Of a stretch of 64,000 bases of DNA, positions 51,330 through 59,484 are shown in pieces. The notes beneath the pieces are model-generated. The model was not told where the DNA came from and did no database searches. It saw nothing but the letters and a program-made list of their open reading frames with translations. The first letter of the stretch is position 1. Every line of letters starts with the position of its first letter. Made by a program: the position numbers and the translations under genes. Source of the DNA: CAYRES01 sp964423425 (GTDB taxonomy: Bacteria > Actinomycetota > Thermoleophilia > RBG-16-64-13); assembly GCA_964423425.1 (NCBI GenBank), contig CAYRES010000011.1, positions 21,295 through 85,294 on the forward strand, given 5' to 3'.

Positions 51330-51884
51330 TTAACGCATACCCCCGCGTGCCATCTCTTCGGTGTTGTCGTGGATGCGGAACAGAACGATGATGATCTCGA
51401 GCCACACCCGTGCAAACAGAATGTACAGGAATCCACCGATGGGCGCCCCGATGATCAAGGCGAGAAGGCCCGCCACGACACTCTGCGTAAAACCGACGAT
51501 CACGATCGTGAGCATCATGAGAGCGATCACGATGATCAACAAGATGTAGATAACCTTGATGATCGTGGGGGTGATGAAGCTCCCAAAGGAGAAGTCGAAG
51601 AGCCGGGCAAAGAAACCACGGCTGTCTCGCCTGGTGGGGGGCGGAGGCGCGTATCCTCCGGGCCCTTGTGGTGGTGGATACGATTGTGCTGGCGGCATGT
51701 TCCCTCCTTGTGGTGCTGAACCCGACGTTGAGTACTCTGCCGCCGCAGCCCCTGCTGCCCCGGCCGCGGCTGTGAGACGAGTCCCACACACCTCGCAGAA
51801 GTCGCCCTCGGCCTGCTGGTGTGCACACTGCGGACACGCACGTGGATACGCGGACAACTCGCCTCCCTTTGTTGTTGCCCTCAC
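51330..51884 (-). CDS. zinc-ribbon DUF4282 membrane protein
   Basis: A 184-residue protein. A four-Cys zinc ribbon (CPQCAHQQAEGDFCEVCG) is followed by an Ala/Pro/Gly-rich linker and the DUF4282 domain: FFARLFDFSFGSFITPTIIK, two helices, and the C-terminal RVWLEIIIVLFRIHDNTEEM. The family has no assigned function. Transcribed against the surrounding ligase-like genes and terminated by a hairpin at 51230-51258. Confidence 0.85.
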   Translation of the reverse strand: MRATTKGGELSAYPRACPQCAHQQAEGDFCEVCGTRLTAAAGAAGAAAAEYSTSGSAPQGGNMPPAQSYPPPQGPGGYAPPPPTRRDSRGFFARLFDFSFGSFITPTIIKVIYILLIIVIALMMLTIVIVGFTQSVVAGLLALIIGAPIGGFLYILFARVWLEIIIVLFRIHDNTEEMARGGMR

Positions 51885-51982
51885 CGGCTATCGATTGATA
51901 ACACCATACTTGTAGTCGCCGGAGCTGTCAAAGTCCTCCTCTGCTGTCAAAGCCCTGTTCCCGTGCTAACGTGTGAAGATAC

Positions 51983-54613
51983 ATGACGCGGCGCGCCTGC
52001 ATGAGCGAAGACACGTCCAGGAAGCCACCACGGGAAGACCTTCCTCCACCGGCCCCTGCCGGCTCAGGTTCCCCTCCTCCCACCTCGGTGGCCTCACGGC
52101 TCCCGGAACGGCGTTTCTCGGTGCGGGCAGGCATTTCCCCTACGCCGTATGAATCTGTCTGGCGCATGGCCAACGTGTGGCTGCTCCCTCTCGGTCTGCT
52201 CTTCGGCCTTTGGCTTGTGCTGGCCTTCTCCCAGGGGGGGTTCCTCCCCCGGCAATGGCTTCTGCCCGCCGTCGCCACTTCCTTCTTCGCGCTCGTCACC
52301 GCGGTGTTCGCCGCCTATCCCCGCCGCCCACGGCAGGGGGCACTCGCCCTCATCTTCTTCTTCTTCCTGTACTTGATCTGGGTAGCCTCTTCCCTCATCT
52401 GGGCACCCTCCGCCCACCTCGCCTGGGAGGAGGTCAATCGCACGCTCCTCTACTTCCTGGTCTTCGTTCTCGCTCTTCTCTTTCTCACCGACAGAGGTAC
52501 GCGGCGAATCTGCCGCTACATCTTGGTGGCAGCTGCGCTCGCCCTCATCGCTCTTGTCGTGTGGCGTCTTCAAACCACGAGCGATCTTCAACTTCTGTTC
52601 ACGGGCAAGCGCTTCACCTACCCCGCTACCTATCCCAACAACACGGCCGCCCTCTTTCTCATGTTGTTCTGGCCCCTCATCTGCATCAGTGCAGACGTAC
52701 GAGAATGGGTTCTTCTGCGAGGCTTGGCCTTGGGAGCAGCCTCTGCGCTCCTCGGCCTTGCGGCGATGACACAGTCGCGCGGCGCGCTCTGGGCGTTTGC
52801 CATCACCATGGTTCTCTGGTTTGTGTGTTCGCCCCTTCGTCTGCGAACCTTGGCCTTTATGATGGTCCCTGCGGTGCTCATGTTGTGGTCGTTCCCGGAT
52901 CTCAACCGCTATTGGGTCGAGGGCCCGGAGGCCGTGGGCGCCTGGCCCGCCGTCTATCACACTCTTCTGACCTTCGTGGTCGCCGGAGTACTGGGTGTGG
53001 TGCTCGGCCTTCTGGAGCGCTGGGTGCACGTCAGCGGGCGCATGAAGCTGCTGTTCGGGGGTATTGTGCTCGCAGCGCTCCTCAGTACGGCCGTGTACGG
53101 AGCGATCCAAGTCTCCCGCGATCATGGTTCTCTCGCGCAGTGGGCTCGTGAGAGCTGGGCGAGGCTCACCGCGGAACAGACTGTCACCCTCTCCGGAGGT
53201 GCCTCGTCAAACGGCGGTACGACACAAGTCGAGAGCCGTTTCGCCACCTTGTCCGCCAGCGGGCGGTGGGACATCTGGCGCGTGGGCTGGGAGGAGTTTC
53301 TGAAAAACCCCATCACCGGCGTCGGCGCCAACAACTACGAAGTCAGTTACCTCAAGTATCGTAGAAGCCAAACCGCCATGCCCCGCCAGCCCCATTCCTT
53401 ACAGATCAGGGTGCTCTCGGAGACCGGTGCCGTGGGAGCGTTCTTCTTCTTCGGTTTCTTGGCCCTCGGACTCTCTCTCAGCGTCTGGCCCCGAGCGGCA
53501 TCCGCCTGGCGGCGTGCCCGCGACACGTGGCTCTTCCCAGCAAGAAGGCCGCCGAAGCCCTGCCGCTGGGGCACCGACTCCTCCGCCCATGCCTGGCCCT
53601 TTTCTCTCGCCTTCGGCGTCCTCTATTGGGTGATACACGGCAGTGTGGAGTGGCTGTGGCACATGCCTGGAGTCACCCTACCGGCGCTCCTCTTGCTGGC
53701 TCTCGCCGTATCAATCGTGGATGCACGGGCCATCGTGCTGTGGCCCTGGCCCTGGGCTCCACGCGGAACCACCCCGGTCGAAGACCCCGCCGCCCCAGAC
53801 CCCCTTACCCAGGACCCTGTGGAGTACGGTTGGGCGACGGCCCCCGAGGTCGAGTCTCGACCCGGCAGGCCCCTTGAGCCCGAGTTCCTCTCCTCTCGGC
53901 GTTCGGAGCGGCATACGGCCCGCAGAGATAAGCGGGCGCGCAGACAACAATGGATACTGGGAGGGCAAGCCTCCCTCAATCCACCGGGCCGCCTGTCGGT
54001 GGCATTCCGCGCCGCCCTCGTCGCGGTGGCGCTCCTCACCCTACTCAGCACCTTCTTCCCTTGGCTCGCGCTGCGCTTCCAGCACACGGCCGCCAGAAAC
54101 CTCGGACATGATCAGGCCGTCTCCATCGCCAACACCGCGGTGGCGGCCGCCCTCAACCCGGCCGATCCGGAGCCGCTCGCTCTGCGCTCAGAGGTGTACG
54201 CGCAGGCTGCGCGGTCACTTGAGGGTTCGCCGGCCGATGATGCACCTGCAGCAACCTTCGACAACTTGTGCCTCGCCTTCGTCGCCTCCCTGAGGGCGAT
54301 GGAGAGAGACGCCGCCGACTGGTCCCTCTACTATATGGCCGGGAGGCGGGCTCTTGATCTCGCGGCCTTCTCCGCCACCGCCGGCGCTCGCGCCCGAGCC
54401 CTTCCTCCCGGCTCGGCAACAGGTTCCCTCGCTGACGATGCGGCCCTGCAAGAGGAGTGCCAACGGCTGCGCAGGTATTCCGTCGACCGCCTCGTGGCCG
54501 AAGCGCATGCGCTCTTCTCACTCGGGCTGCGGCGAAATCCTCTCCATCCCGCACTTGCCCGCGCCGTTGAGACCACAGCATCGCGCACAGAATGGGAACA
54601 ATCCCGAGACTGA
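51983..54613 (+). CDS. O-antigen ligase-like protein with large C-terminal helical region
   Basis: An 876-residue membrane protein. Residues 1-60 are Pro-rich and cytoplasmic. About 12 helices span 55-600, with TQSRGALWAFAI, NPITGVGANNYEV and RQPHSLQIRVLSETGAVGAF forming the Wzy_C motif. After a further cytoplasmic stretch and one more helix (about 665-690) comes a soluble C-terminal region of about 180 residues with TPR-like helices (AVAAALNPADPEPLALRSEV, AHALFSLGLRRNPLHPALAR). This fuses in one chain what the 48291-50824 pair carries as two. Start ATG 51983 has a weak site. Confidence 0.85.
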   Translation: MTRRACMSEDTSRKPPREDLPPPAPAGSGSPPPTSVASRLPERRFSVRAGISPTPYESVWRMANVWLLPLGLLFGLWLVLAFSQGGFLPRQWLLPAVATSFFALVTAVFAAYPRRPRQGALALIFFFFLYLIWVASSLIWAPSAHLAWEEVNRTLLYFLVFVLALLFLTDRGTRRICRYILVAAALALIALVVWRLQTTSDLQLLFTGKRFTYPATYPNNTAALFLMLFWPLICISADVREWVLLRGLALGAASALLGLAAMTQSRGALWAFAITMVLWFVCSPLRLRTLAFMMVPAVLMLWSFPDLNRYWVEGPEAVGAWPAVYHTLLTFVVAGVLGVVLGLLERWVHVSGRMKLLFGGIVLAALLSTAVYGAIQVSRDHGSLAQWARESWARLTAEQTVTLSGGASSNGGTTQVESRFATLSASGRWDIWRVGWEEFLKNPITGVGANNYEVSYLKYRRSQTAMPRQPHSLQIRVLSETGAVGAFFFFGFLALGLSLSVWPRAASAWRRARDTWLFPARRPPKPCRWGTDSSAHAWPFSLAFGVLYWVIHGSVEWLWHMPGVTLPALLLLALAVSIVDARAIVLWPWPWAPRGTTPVEDPAAPDPLTQDPVEYGWATAPEVESRPGRPLEPEFLSSRRSERHTARRDKRARRQQWILGGQASLNPPGRLSVAFRAALVAVALLTLLSTFFPWLALRFQHTAARNLGHDQAVSIANTAVAAALNPADPEPLALRSEVYAQAARSLEGSPADDAPAATFDNLCLAFVASLRAMERDAADWSLYYMAGRRALDLAAFSATAGARARALPPGSATGSLADDAALQEECQRLRRYSVDRLVAEAHALFSLGLRRNPLHPALARAVETTASRTEWEQSRD

Positions 54614-54665
54614 TCCTTCCCGGAATGCAGCGAGGTACGGCCTCCGGCGACCAAGCCCAGTAGGG

Positions 54666-55271
54666 TCAGGCAACCAGGCCCAGTAGGGGGAGCGTGAACA
54701 GGACGGCCGTTGCGACACCGAGCACCAAGAGCACTATCATGACTACACGGTAGGCTGTGGAGTCGCTCGCCCTCTCTCGCGCACCGGCGTCGACCCTTCT
54801 GCGCGTACCTTCCCACTGACCCAACGTGGGGGCTGCGGGCGGGGGTGCGGCCCGTCGGGCTTCAGGCGCGGGTTGCGAAGACACGCCGGCCTCCTCCTGC
54901 GCCAGGGTACACGGGGCCGAAGAAGGCGAGACCGCCACCTGGTCTCCCAGGGCGGGCGCAGAGCGTGTCTCAGAATCTCCCGTCAAAGGTGGCGGTTCCG
55001 CACTCTCGGCCATGGGAAGCCCACTCTGCAACTCGGCGAGTAACCGCTCCCCGTCAAGTGCCAGCGACTCGACGTAGTTCAGCAAGATGCTACGAAAGTA
55101 GCCAGGACCGACCTCCCGGTGAAGCTCACCCTTCTCGAGCATCTCCAGGTACGAAGGCCGGATGGACAACTCCTCGCCCATCTGGGCGATGCTCTTGCCC
55201 GCACGCTTGCGTGCTTCGGTTATGAGGGCACCACAGGCCTCGAAGTCCGTATCGCCCATACCTCGGACCAC
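54666..55271 (-). CDS. RodZ-like protein (HTH_25 plus membrane helix)
   Basis: A 201-residue protein. The N-terminal helix-turn-helix (ITEARKRAGKSIAQMGEELS, IRPSYLEMLEKGE, GYFRSILLNYVESLALD) matches the cytoplasmic domain of RodZ, which links MreB to wall synthesis. A Pro/Ala-rich linker then leads to a C-terminal helix (VVMIVLLVLGVATAVLFTLP). The usual external domain is missing. GTG 55271 is preferred (GGAG 6 nt upstream); ATG 55259 is possible. Neighbouring genes are for wall synthesis. Confidence 0.75.
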   Translation of the reverse strand: MVRGMGDTDFEACGALITEARKRAGKSIAQMGEELSIRPSYLEMLEKGELHREVGPGYFRSILLNYVESLALDGERLLAELQSGLPMAESAEPPPLTGDSETRSAPALGDQVAVSPSSAPCTLAQEEAGVSSQPAPEARRAAPPPAAPTLGQWEGTRRRVDAGARERASDSTAYRVVMIVLLVLGVATAVLFTLPLLGLVA

Positions 55272-55298
55272 CCCTCTCTCCGGTCATATCGTCGTCCA

Positions 55299-55370
55299 TG
55301 CCCCCGCCAGGAATCGAACCTGGGCACGAGGATTAGGAATCCTCTGCTCTATCCCCTGAGCTACGGGGGC
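55299..55370 (-). tRNA. tRNA-Arg(CCT)
   Basis: Minus strand: acceptor GCCCCCG (55364-55370) pairs with CGGGGGC (55300-55306). Anticodon stem GAGGA/TCCTC frames loop TTCCTAA with anticodon CCT at 55335-55337. The T-arm contains GGTTCGATTCC. No encoded CCA; discriminator A. Reads the AGG codon. Confidence 0.96.
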
Positions 55371-55501
55371 GCAGCCGCAAGAAGCGCCCCAAAGCGGCAC
55401 CCGCCACGGCCAGCGCAATTCTAGCATCCTTGTTCGCCCGTAAAGGCCGGTACCCTGCACCACAACCCCGGCAATCGCCCCCGGGGCTCGCCGACGATAG
55501 C

Positions 55502-56467
55502 CTATACCGGCCGGTCGCCCAAGGCGGTACGCACCATGGCCTCGACGAGGTCTTCGAAGCTGAGACCCGCCGCTTCGGCCGCAAGCGGCATCAGCGAACT
55601 CTCGGTGAGACCGGGAATGGTATTCAACTCGAGCACCCAGGGTTGGTTGTCCCTGTCCAGGATCATGTCCACCCTTCCAAAGCCGCTACAGCCCAGCACC
55701 CGGTAGGTCTCTCGAGCGGCCTCGAGCACACGGGCTTCTGCCTCTCTGGAGATCTCCGCCGGTACGACGAACTCTGTCTCTCCTAGAACATAGCGCGAGT
55801 CGAAGTCGTAGAAGGTGTGTCCAGCAAGGGGCACCGCCTCCACGATGGGCAAAGGGTTGGGCTCCAGATGCGCGCCAGTCTCGATAATACTCACCGCAAG
55901 CTCACGACCACTCACGTACTTCTCGAGAAGAACCTTGTCGTCGAAGGAGAAGGCGGAGACCAGGGCGTCGGGCAGGAGGCCCGCCTCCGCGACAATGGTG
56001 ATACCGAAAGCAGACCCCTGCGCGGCCGGCTTGACCACCAACGGCAGCCCGAGTTCATCCACAATAGCGCCAAGCGTGTCTCTGGCACCCAGGTCACGAA
56101 AGGCAGCTTCATTGAACGCCTGAAAGGGAGGGGTGGGAATGCCCCGTTCGAGGAGCACATGCTTGGTGAGCACCTTGTCCATGGCCCAGAGACTTGCCGC
56201 GACACCTGAACCCGTGTACCTGAGCCCGAGAGTTTCGAGAAGCTCTTGTGCGGTGCCGTCCTCGCCCCCCTTGCCGTGCATGGCGATGAATACCAAGTCC
56301 GGCTGCACCTCGACAAGACGTCGAACGAGCGTCCCGTCGACATCGATGCCGGTCACCCTGTAGCCGCGCGATTCGAGCGCGTGCAGCACCCGGTGACCTG
56401 TGGCGACCGACACATCCCGCTCGAGAGAGCGCCCACCGTACAATACGCACACATGAGTCTGTTCCAT
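55502..56467 (-). CDS. ddl: D-alanine--D-alanine ligase
   Basis: Makes the D-Ala-D-Ala dipeptide for peptidoglycan using ATP; cytoplasmic ATP-grasp enzyme. The 321 residues contain VCVLYGGRSLERDVS, FIAMHGKGGEDGTAQELLE, YTGSGVAASLWAMDKVLTK, LPLVVKPAAQGSAFGITIV, and the Mg/ATP-binding end CSGFGRVDMILD with WVLELNTIPGLTESSLMP. ATG 56467 follows GAGGGA. Downstream of the aminotransferase on the same strand, 54 bp apart. Confidence 0.95.
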   Translation of the reverse strand: MEQTHVCVLYGGRSLERDVSVATGHRVLHALESRGYRVTGIDVDGTLVRRLVEVQPDLVFIAMHGKGGEDGTAQELLETLGLRYTGSGVAASLWAMDKVLTKHVLLERGIPTPPFQAFNEAAFRDLGARDTLGAIVDELGLPLVVKPAAQGSAFGITIVAEAGLLPDALVSAFSFDDKVLLEKYVSGRELAVSIIETGAHLEPNPLPIVEAVPLAGHTFYDFDSRYVLGETEFVVPAEISREAEARVLEAARETYRVLGCSGFGRVDMILDRDNQPWVLELNTIPGLTESSLMPLAAEAAGLSFEDLVEAMVRTALGDRPV

Positions 56468-56521
56468 CAGATCCCTCTTCCTCGCGCCTCGCTCGCAGGT
56501 CGAGACCCCCTGCCTCCCCTG

Positions 56522-57766
56522 TCAGTCGACACCCAGTGAGCGGCGGAGATCCAAGTGCTCCCGAATCACGGCCCCCAGACGGCTGACTCCCTCCCGGATG
56601 CGCTCCTCGGTGTTGTAGCTGAAGTTGAGCCGCATGCTCGCCGTACCCTGCCCGTCGGCAAAGAACGCATCCCCACGCACAAAGGCGACGTTGCGCTCGA
56701 TAGCCTTGACGAGAAGGTCGCCCGTGTGAATGCCGTGAGGCAGTGTGACCCACACGAAGAATCCGCCCTCCGGATGCGTCCATGAAGAGCCCTCGGGAAA
56801 CTCCTCGGCGAGGGCCTCGAGCAAGGCGTTGCGCCGGGACGCGTAACCTTCGCGTAATCCCTCGACGTAGGGCTTCCACTCGCCGGTGGACACGAATTCG
56901 TGCACGAACATCTGAGTCAAGGAACTCGAGCAGAGATCCACCGCCTGCTTGCCCAACACGATCTTCTGGTAGATGGCAGGGGGAGCGGCGAGCCAGCCGG
57001 TTCTCACACCGGGAGAGATGATTTTCGAGAAGGAGCCCAGATAGACCACGTTCTCCTCCCTGTCCAAGGAGAACAGGGTAGGCAGAAACTCTCCTTCGAA
57101 CCGGAGAAGCCCATAGGGATTGTCTTCCAGCACCACAATGCGTTCACGTGCTGCGATGTCGACCAAGGCTTGGCGGCGCTCCCGCGAAACTGTGACCCCC
57201 GAGGGGTTGCTGAAATTGGGGACGAGGTAGAGGAGCTTCGCCCGGACTCCCTCGGTCCGCAGCTTCTTGAGCGCCACTTCGAGCCCGTCGGGATCCATAC
57301 CCTGCCCGTCTGTGGGCACGTGCACCACACGTGCCTGGTAGGTCATGAAGGTGGTGAGTGCACCGGGGTACACAGGGCTCTCCACAAGAATGGTGTCGCC
57401 GGGGTCGACGAACGTCTTCGTCGCCAAGTCGATGGCCTGCTGCCCGCCGGTGGTCACCATGATGTAGTCGGCGTTCGCCCGCGACCACTCCTCTCTCATG
57501 ACCGTCACGATGTCGTTCTTGACCGTCTCGAAACCCTCGGTAGGAGCGTACTGTAGGGCCGCCGCGCAGCTCTGCTCCCCGATGGTGAGATTGATACGCT
57601 CGAACACTTCTCGGGGAAACTTGTCGGTGGCAGGAAGCCCGCCAGCCAACGAAATGACCTCCGGGCGCGAGGTGAGACTCATGAGGTCTCTCATCGCGGA
57701 AGACCTCATGACCTGAGTGCGGGAGGCGTAGAGGTCTTCGTATTTGTCGAGAGAGCGCTTGGTCAT
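56522..57766 (-). CDS. PLP-dependent aminotransferase (MocR/2-aminoadipate aminotransferase-like)
   Basis: A 414-residue fold-type I aminotransferase of the LysN/ARO8-like class. Landmarks: VISLAGGLPATDKFP, LQYAPTEGFETVK, TTGGQQAIDLATKTFVDPGD, VPNFSNPSGVTVS, EDNPYGLLRF, and the PLP Lys in LGSFSKIISPGVRTGWLAAP. No DNA-binding domain. ATG 57766 is chosen because a promoter lies immediately upstream; the frame extends to 57835 without a better site. The mRNA would be nearly leaderless. The amino donor is not determined. Confidence 0.9.
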   Translation of the reverse strand: MTKRSLDKYEDLYASRTQVMRSSAMRDLMSLTSRPEVISLAGGLPATDKFPREVFERINLTIGEQSCAAALQYAPTEGFETVKNDIVTVMREEWSRANADYIMVTTGGQQAIDLATKTFVDPGDTILVESPVYPGALTTFMTYQARVVHVPTDGQGMDPDGLEVALKKLRTEGVRAKLLYLVPNFSNPSGVTVSRERRQALVDIAARERIVVLEDNPYGLLRFEGEFLPTLFSLDREENVVYLGSFSKIISPGVRTGWLAAPPAIYQKIVLGKQAVDLCSSSLTQMFVHEFVSTGEWKPYVEGLREGYASRRNALLEALAEEFPEGSSWTHPEGGFFVWVTLPHGIHTGDLLVKAIERNVAFVRGDAFFADGQGTASMRLNFSYNTEERIREGVSRLGAVIREHLDLRRSLGVD

Positions 57767-57776
57767 GATTCGCGGC

Positions 57777-57806
57777 AGTATAGGTGCTCGGCAATGCCTT
57801 TGACAA
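57777..57806 (-). promoter_or_regulatory. promoter of the aminotransferase gene (near-leaderless)
   Basis: Minus strand: -35 TTGTCA (57801-57806), 18-nt spacer, -10 TATACT (57777-57782). Only 10 nt separate the -10 from the ATG at 57766, so the 5' untranslated region would be about 0-4 nt. No ribosome-binding site is present. Confidence 0.65.
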
Positions 57807-57828
57807 GGGCTCAGTGATAGACTAAAGC
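57800..57828 (+). promoter_or_regulatory. candidate divergent promoter of the DUF4126 gene
   Basis: Plus strand: consensus -35 TTGACA (57800-57805), 17-nt spacer, weak -10 TAAAGC (57823-57828). The -35 overlaps that of the aminotransferase promoter on the opposite strand. Confidence 0.45.
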
Positions 57829-57853
57829 TCTGCAATCGACCGGAGTATTAGCC

Positions 57854-58453
57854 ATGGACTTCCTTCAAACCAGCGTGCTCGCCCAGGTGTGTCTCGGCAT
57901 AGGGCTCGCACAACTCGCAGGGCTACGAGCGTTCCTTCCCGTCGCACTAATTGGTGTCTTCTCCGCCTTCGAACTGTTCGGTGCCCCCGCACTCGCCGGC
58001 ACATGGTTCTCCTTCTTCGCCTACAGTTGGGTGTGGATCGGTCTTTTCGGGTGCGCCTTCATCGAGCTTGTGCTGGACAAGCTACCCCTCATGTCGCAAG
58101 TGCAGGATCTGCTGTTCGGCCCGCTACGGCTCGCCGCAGGGGCAGTCGTGTTCGGAGCGGCGCTGGCCGCTCAGCTCCCTGCGGTGATCATCGTGGGCAT
58201 GATCGCTGGGGCCCTGCTCGCGTCCGCAGCTCATTTTGCGAAGGGAGCGCTTCGCATAACCCGCAGCGCTGACGGACTCACCAACGCCTTCATGAGCCTC
58301 TTCTTCGATCTCGTCGTAGCCGCCGGCGCCGTCGCGACTCTGCTCTTCCCCTTGTTGGGGATACTCTTCTTGCTGTTCCTGCTGTACTTCCTCTACCGGG
58401 TCAAGAAGACGAGAAGAAAGAAATACAAGGGGCTGCGTCTGCTTCGCGAGTGA
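57854..58453 (+). CDS. DUF4126 family membrane protein
   Basis: A 199-residue protein with about five helices (VCLGIGLAQLAGLRAFLPVA, WVWIGLFGCAFIELVLDKLP, GAVVFGAALAAQLPAVIIVG, FFDLVVAAGAVATLLFPLL) and a basic C-terminus (KKTRRKKYKGLRLLRE). The GLRAFLP and VLDKLP motifs match DUF4126, of unknown function. ATG 57854 has GGAG 8 nt upstream. Followed by pcm after 27 bp. Confidence 0.83.
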   Translation: MDFLQTSVLAQVCLGIGLAQLAGLRAFLPVALIGVFSAFELFGAPALAGTWFSFFAYSWVWIGLFGCAFIELVLDKLPLMSQVQDLLFGPLRLAAGAVVFGAALAAQLPAVIIVGMIAGALLASAAHFAKGALRITRSADGLTNAFMSLFFDLVVAAGAVATLLFPLLGILFLLFLLYFLYRVKKTRRKKYKGLRLLRE

Positions 58454-58480
58454 CGTTCCTCCCTACCACCGGAGCCGCCC

Positions 58481-59155
58481 GTGTCCGCACCGGTCGACAA
58501 CGACTTCCCCCGTTTGCGCCGGGCGATGGTCGAGTATCAGATCAAGGCCCGAGGAGTCAGCGCCCAACGTGTTCTCGACGCCATGGGCCGGGTACCTCGG
58601 CACCTCTTCGTCCCCGAACACCAGCGATTCGCGGCATACGACGACACTCCTCTCTCTATCGGCCACAGGCAGACCATCTCCCAGCCCTTCATCGTGGCGC
58701 GCATGACTGAACTCCTCGCCGTAGGACCAGACTCCACCGTGCTTGAGATCGGCACGGGCTCCGGCTACCAAGCAGCCGTGCTCGCCGAGATGGTCCGCGA
58801 GGTCTGGAGCATAGAACGCCACCCCGAACTGGCGGAAGGTGCCCTCGGGCGCCTCAGAGCCCTCGGCTACACCAATGTTCACGTCGTGGTCGGTGATGGG
58901 ACACTCGGATACGAAGAGGCGGCCCCCTATGAGGGAATCATCGTCACCGCCGCAGCTCCCCACGTGCCGGCCGCGTTACGGGAGCAACTGGCCGAAGGCG
59001 GACGGCTCATCATCCCTGTCGGGGGCACGAGTATGCAGGAACTCCGCGTGTACCACAAGAGGCACAGCTCATTCGAGGAGTACCGCGTACTGGATTGCCG
59101 CTTCGTACCCCTCGTCGGCTACGATGGCTACCAGGAGAACGACTCGGACGACTGA
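58481..59155 (+). CDS. pcm: protein-L-isoaspartate O-methyltransferase
   Basis: Methylates isoaspartyl residues to repair aged proteins, using SAM; cytoplasmic. The 224 residues contain MVEYQIKARGVSAQRVLDAM, VPRHLFVP, ISQPFIVARMTELL and the SAM site VLEIGTGSGYQAAVLAEM, then VWSIERHPELA and IIVTAAAPHVPAALREQL. GTG 58481 follows the DUF4126 gene; the ribosome-binding site is poor. Acylphosphatase follows after 17 bp. Confidence 0.94.
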   Translation: MSAPVDNDFPRLRRAMVEYQIKARGVSAQRVLDAMGRVPRHLFVPEHQRFAAYDDTPLSIGHRQTISQPFIVARMTELLAVGPDSTVLEIGTGSGYQAAVLAEMVREVWSIERHPELAEGALGRLRALGYTNVHVVVGDGTLGYEEAAPYEGIIVTAAAPHVPAALREQLAEGGRLIIPVGGTSMQELRVYHKRHSSFEEYRVLDCRFVPLVGYDGYQENDSDD

Positions 59156-59172
59156 ACAAAGGAGGCGGCACG

Positions 59173-59463
59173 ATGCGAGAACAGCACAGCCAAGCCGTCC
59201 GGCTGCACTGCTTCATCGACGGTCGCGTTCAAGGTGTCTGCTTCCGCGAGTACACCAAGCGCCAAGCCCGGCTCCACGGAGTGGCGGGGTGGGTACGCAA
59301 CCTCCCCGACGGCCGCGTGGAAGCGGTGTTCGAAGGAGACCCTGCTGCCGTCAACCGCCTCCGTGCTTGGGCTCAGGAAGGACCGCCTTCCGCCCTCGTG
59401 ATCTCGGTGGAGGCGAGAGAGGAAGACCTCTGCGGCGAGCACGGCTTCGAGATCCGCGCCTGA
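59173..59463 (+). CDS. acyP: acylphosphatase
   Basis: Hydrolyses acyl phosphates; small cytoplasmic enzyme of 96 residues. Both catalytic residues are present: Arg in GRVQGVCFREYTKRQA and Asn in GWVRNLPDGRVEAVFEG. ATG 59173 follows AAAGGAGGC. It ends a short run DUF4126-pcm-acyP and is convergent with the HtrA gene. Confidence 0.94.
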   Translation: MREQHSQAVRLHCFIDGRVQGVCFREYTKRQARLHGVAGWVRNLPDGRVEAVFEGDPAAVNRLRAWAQEGPPSALVISVEAREEDLCGEHGFEIRA

Positions 59464-59484
59464 ACGCCCGGATTCCTCCTGAGC

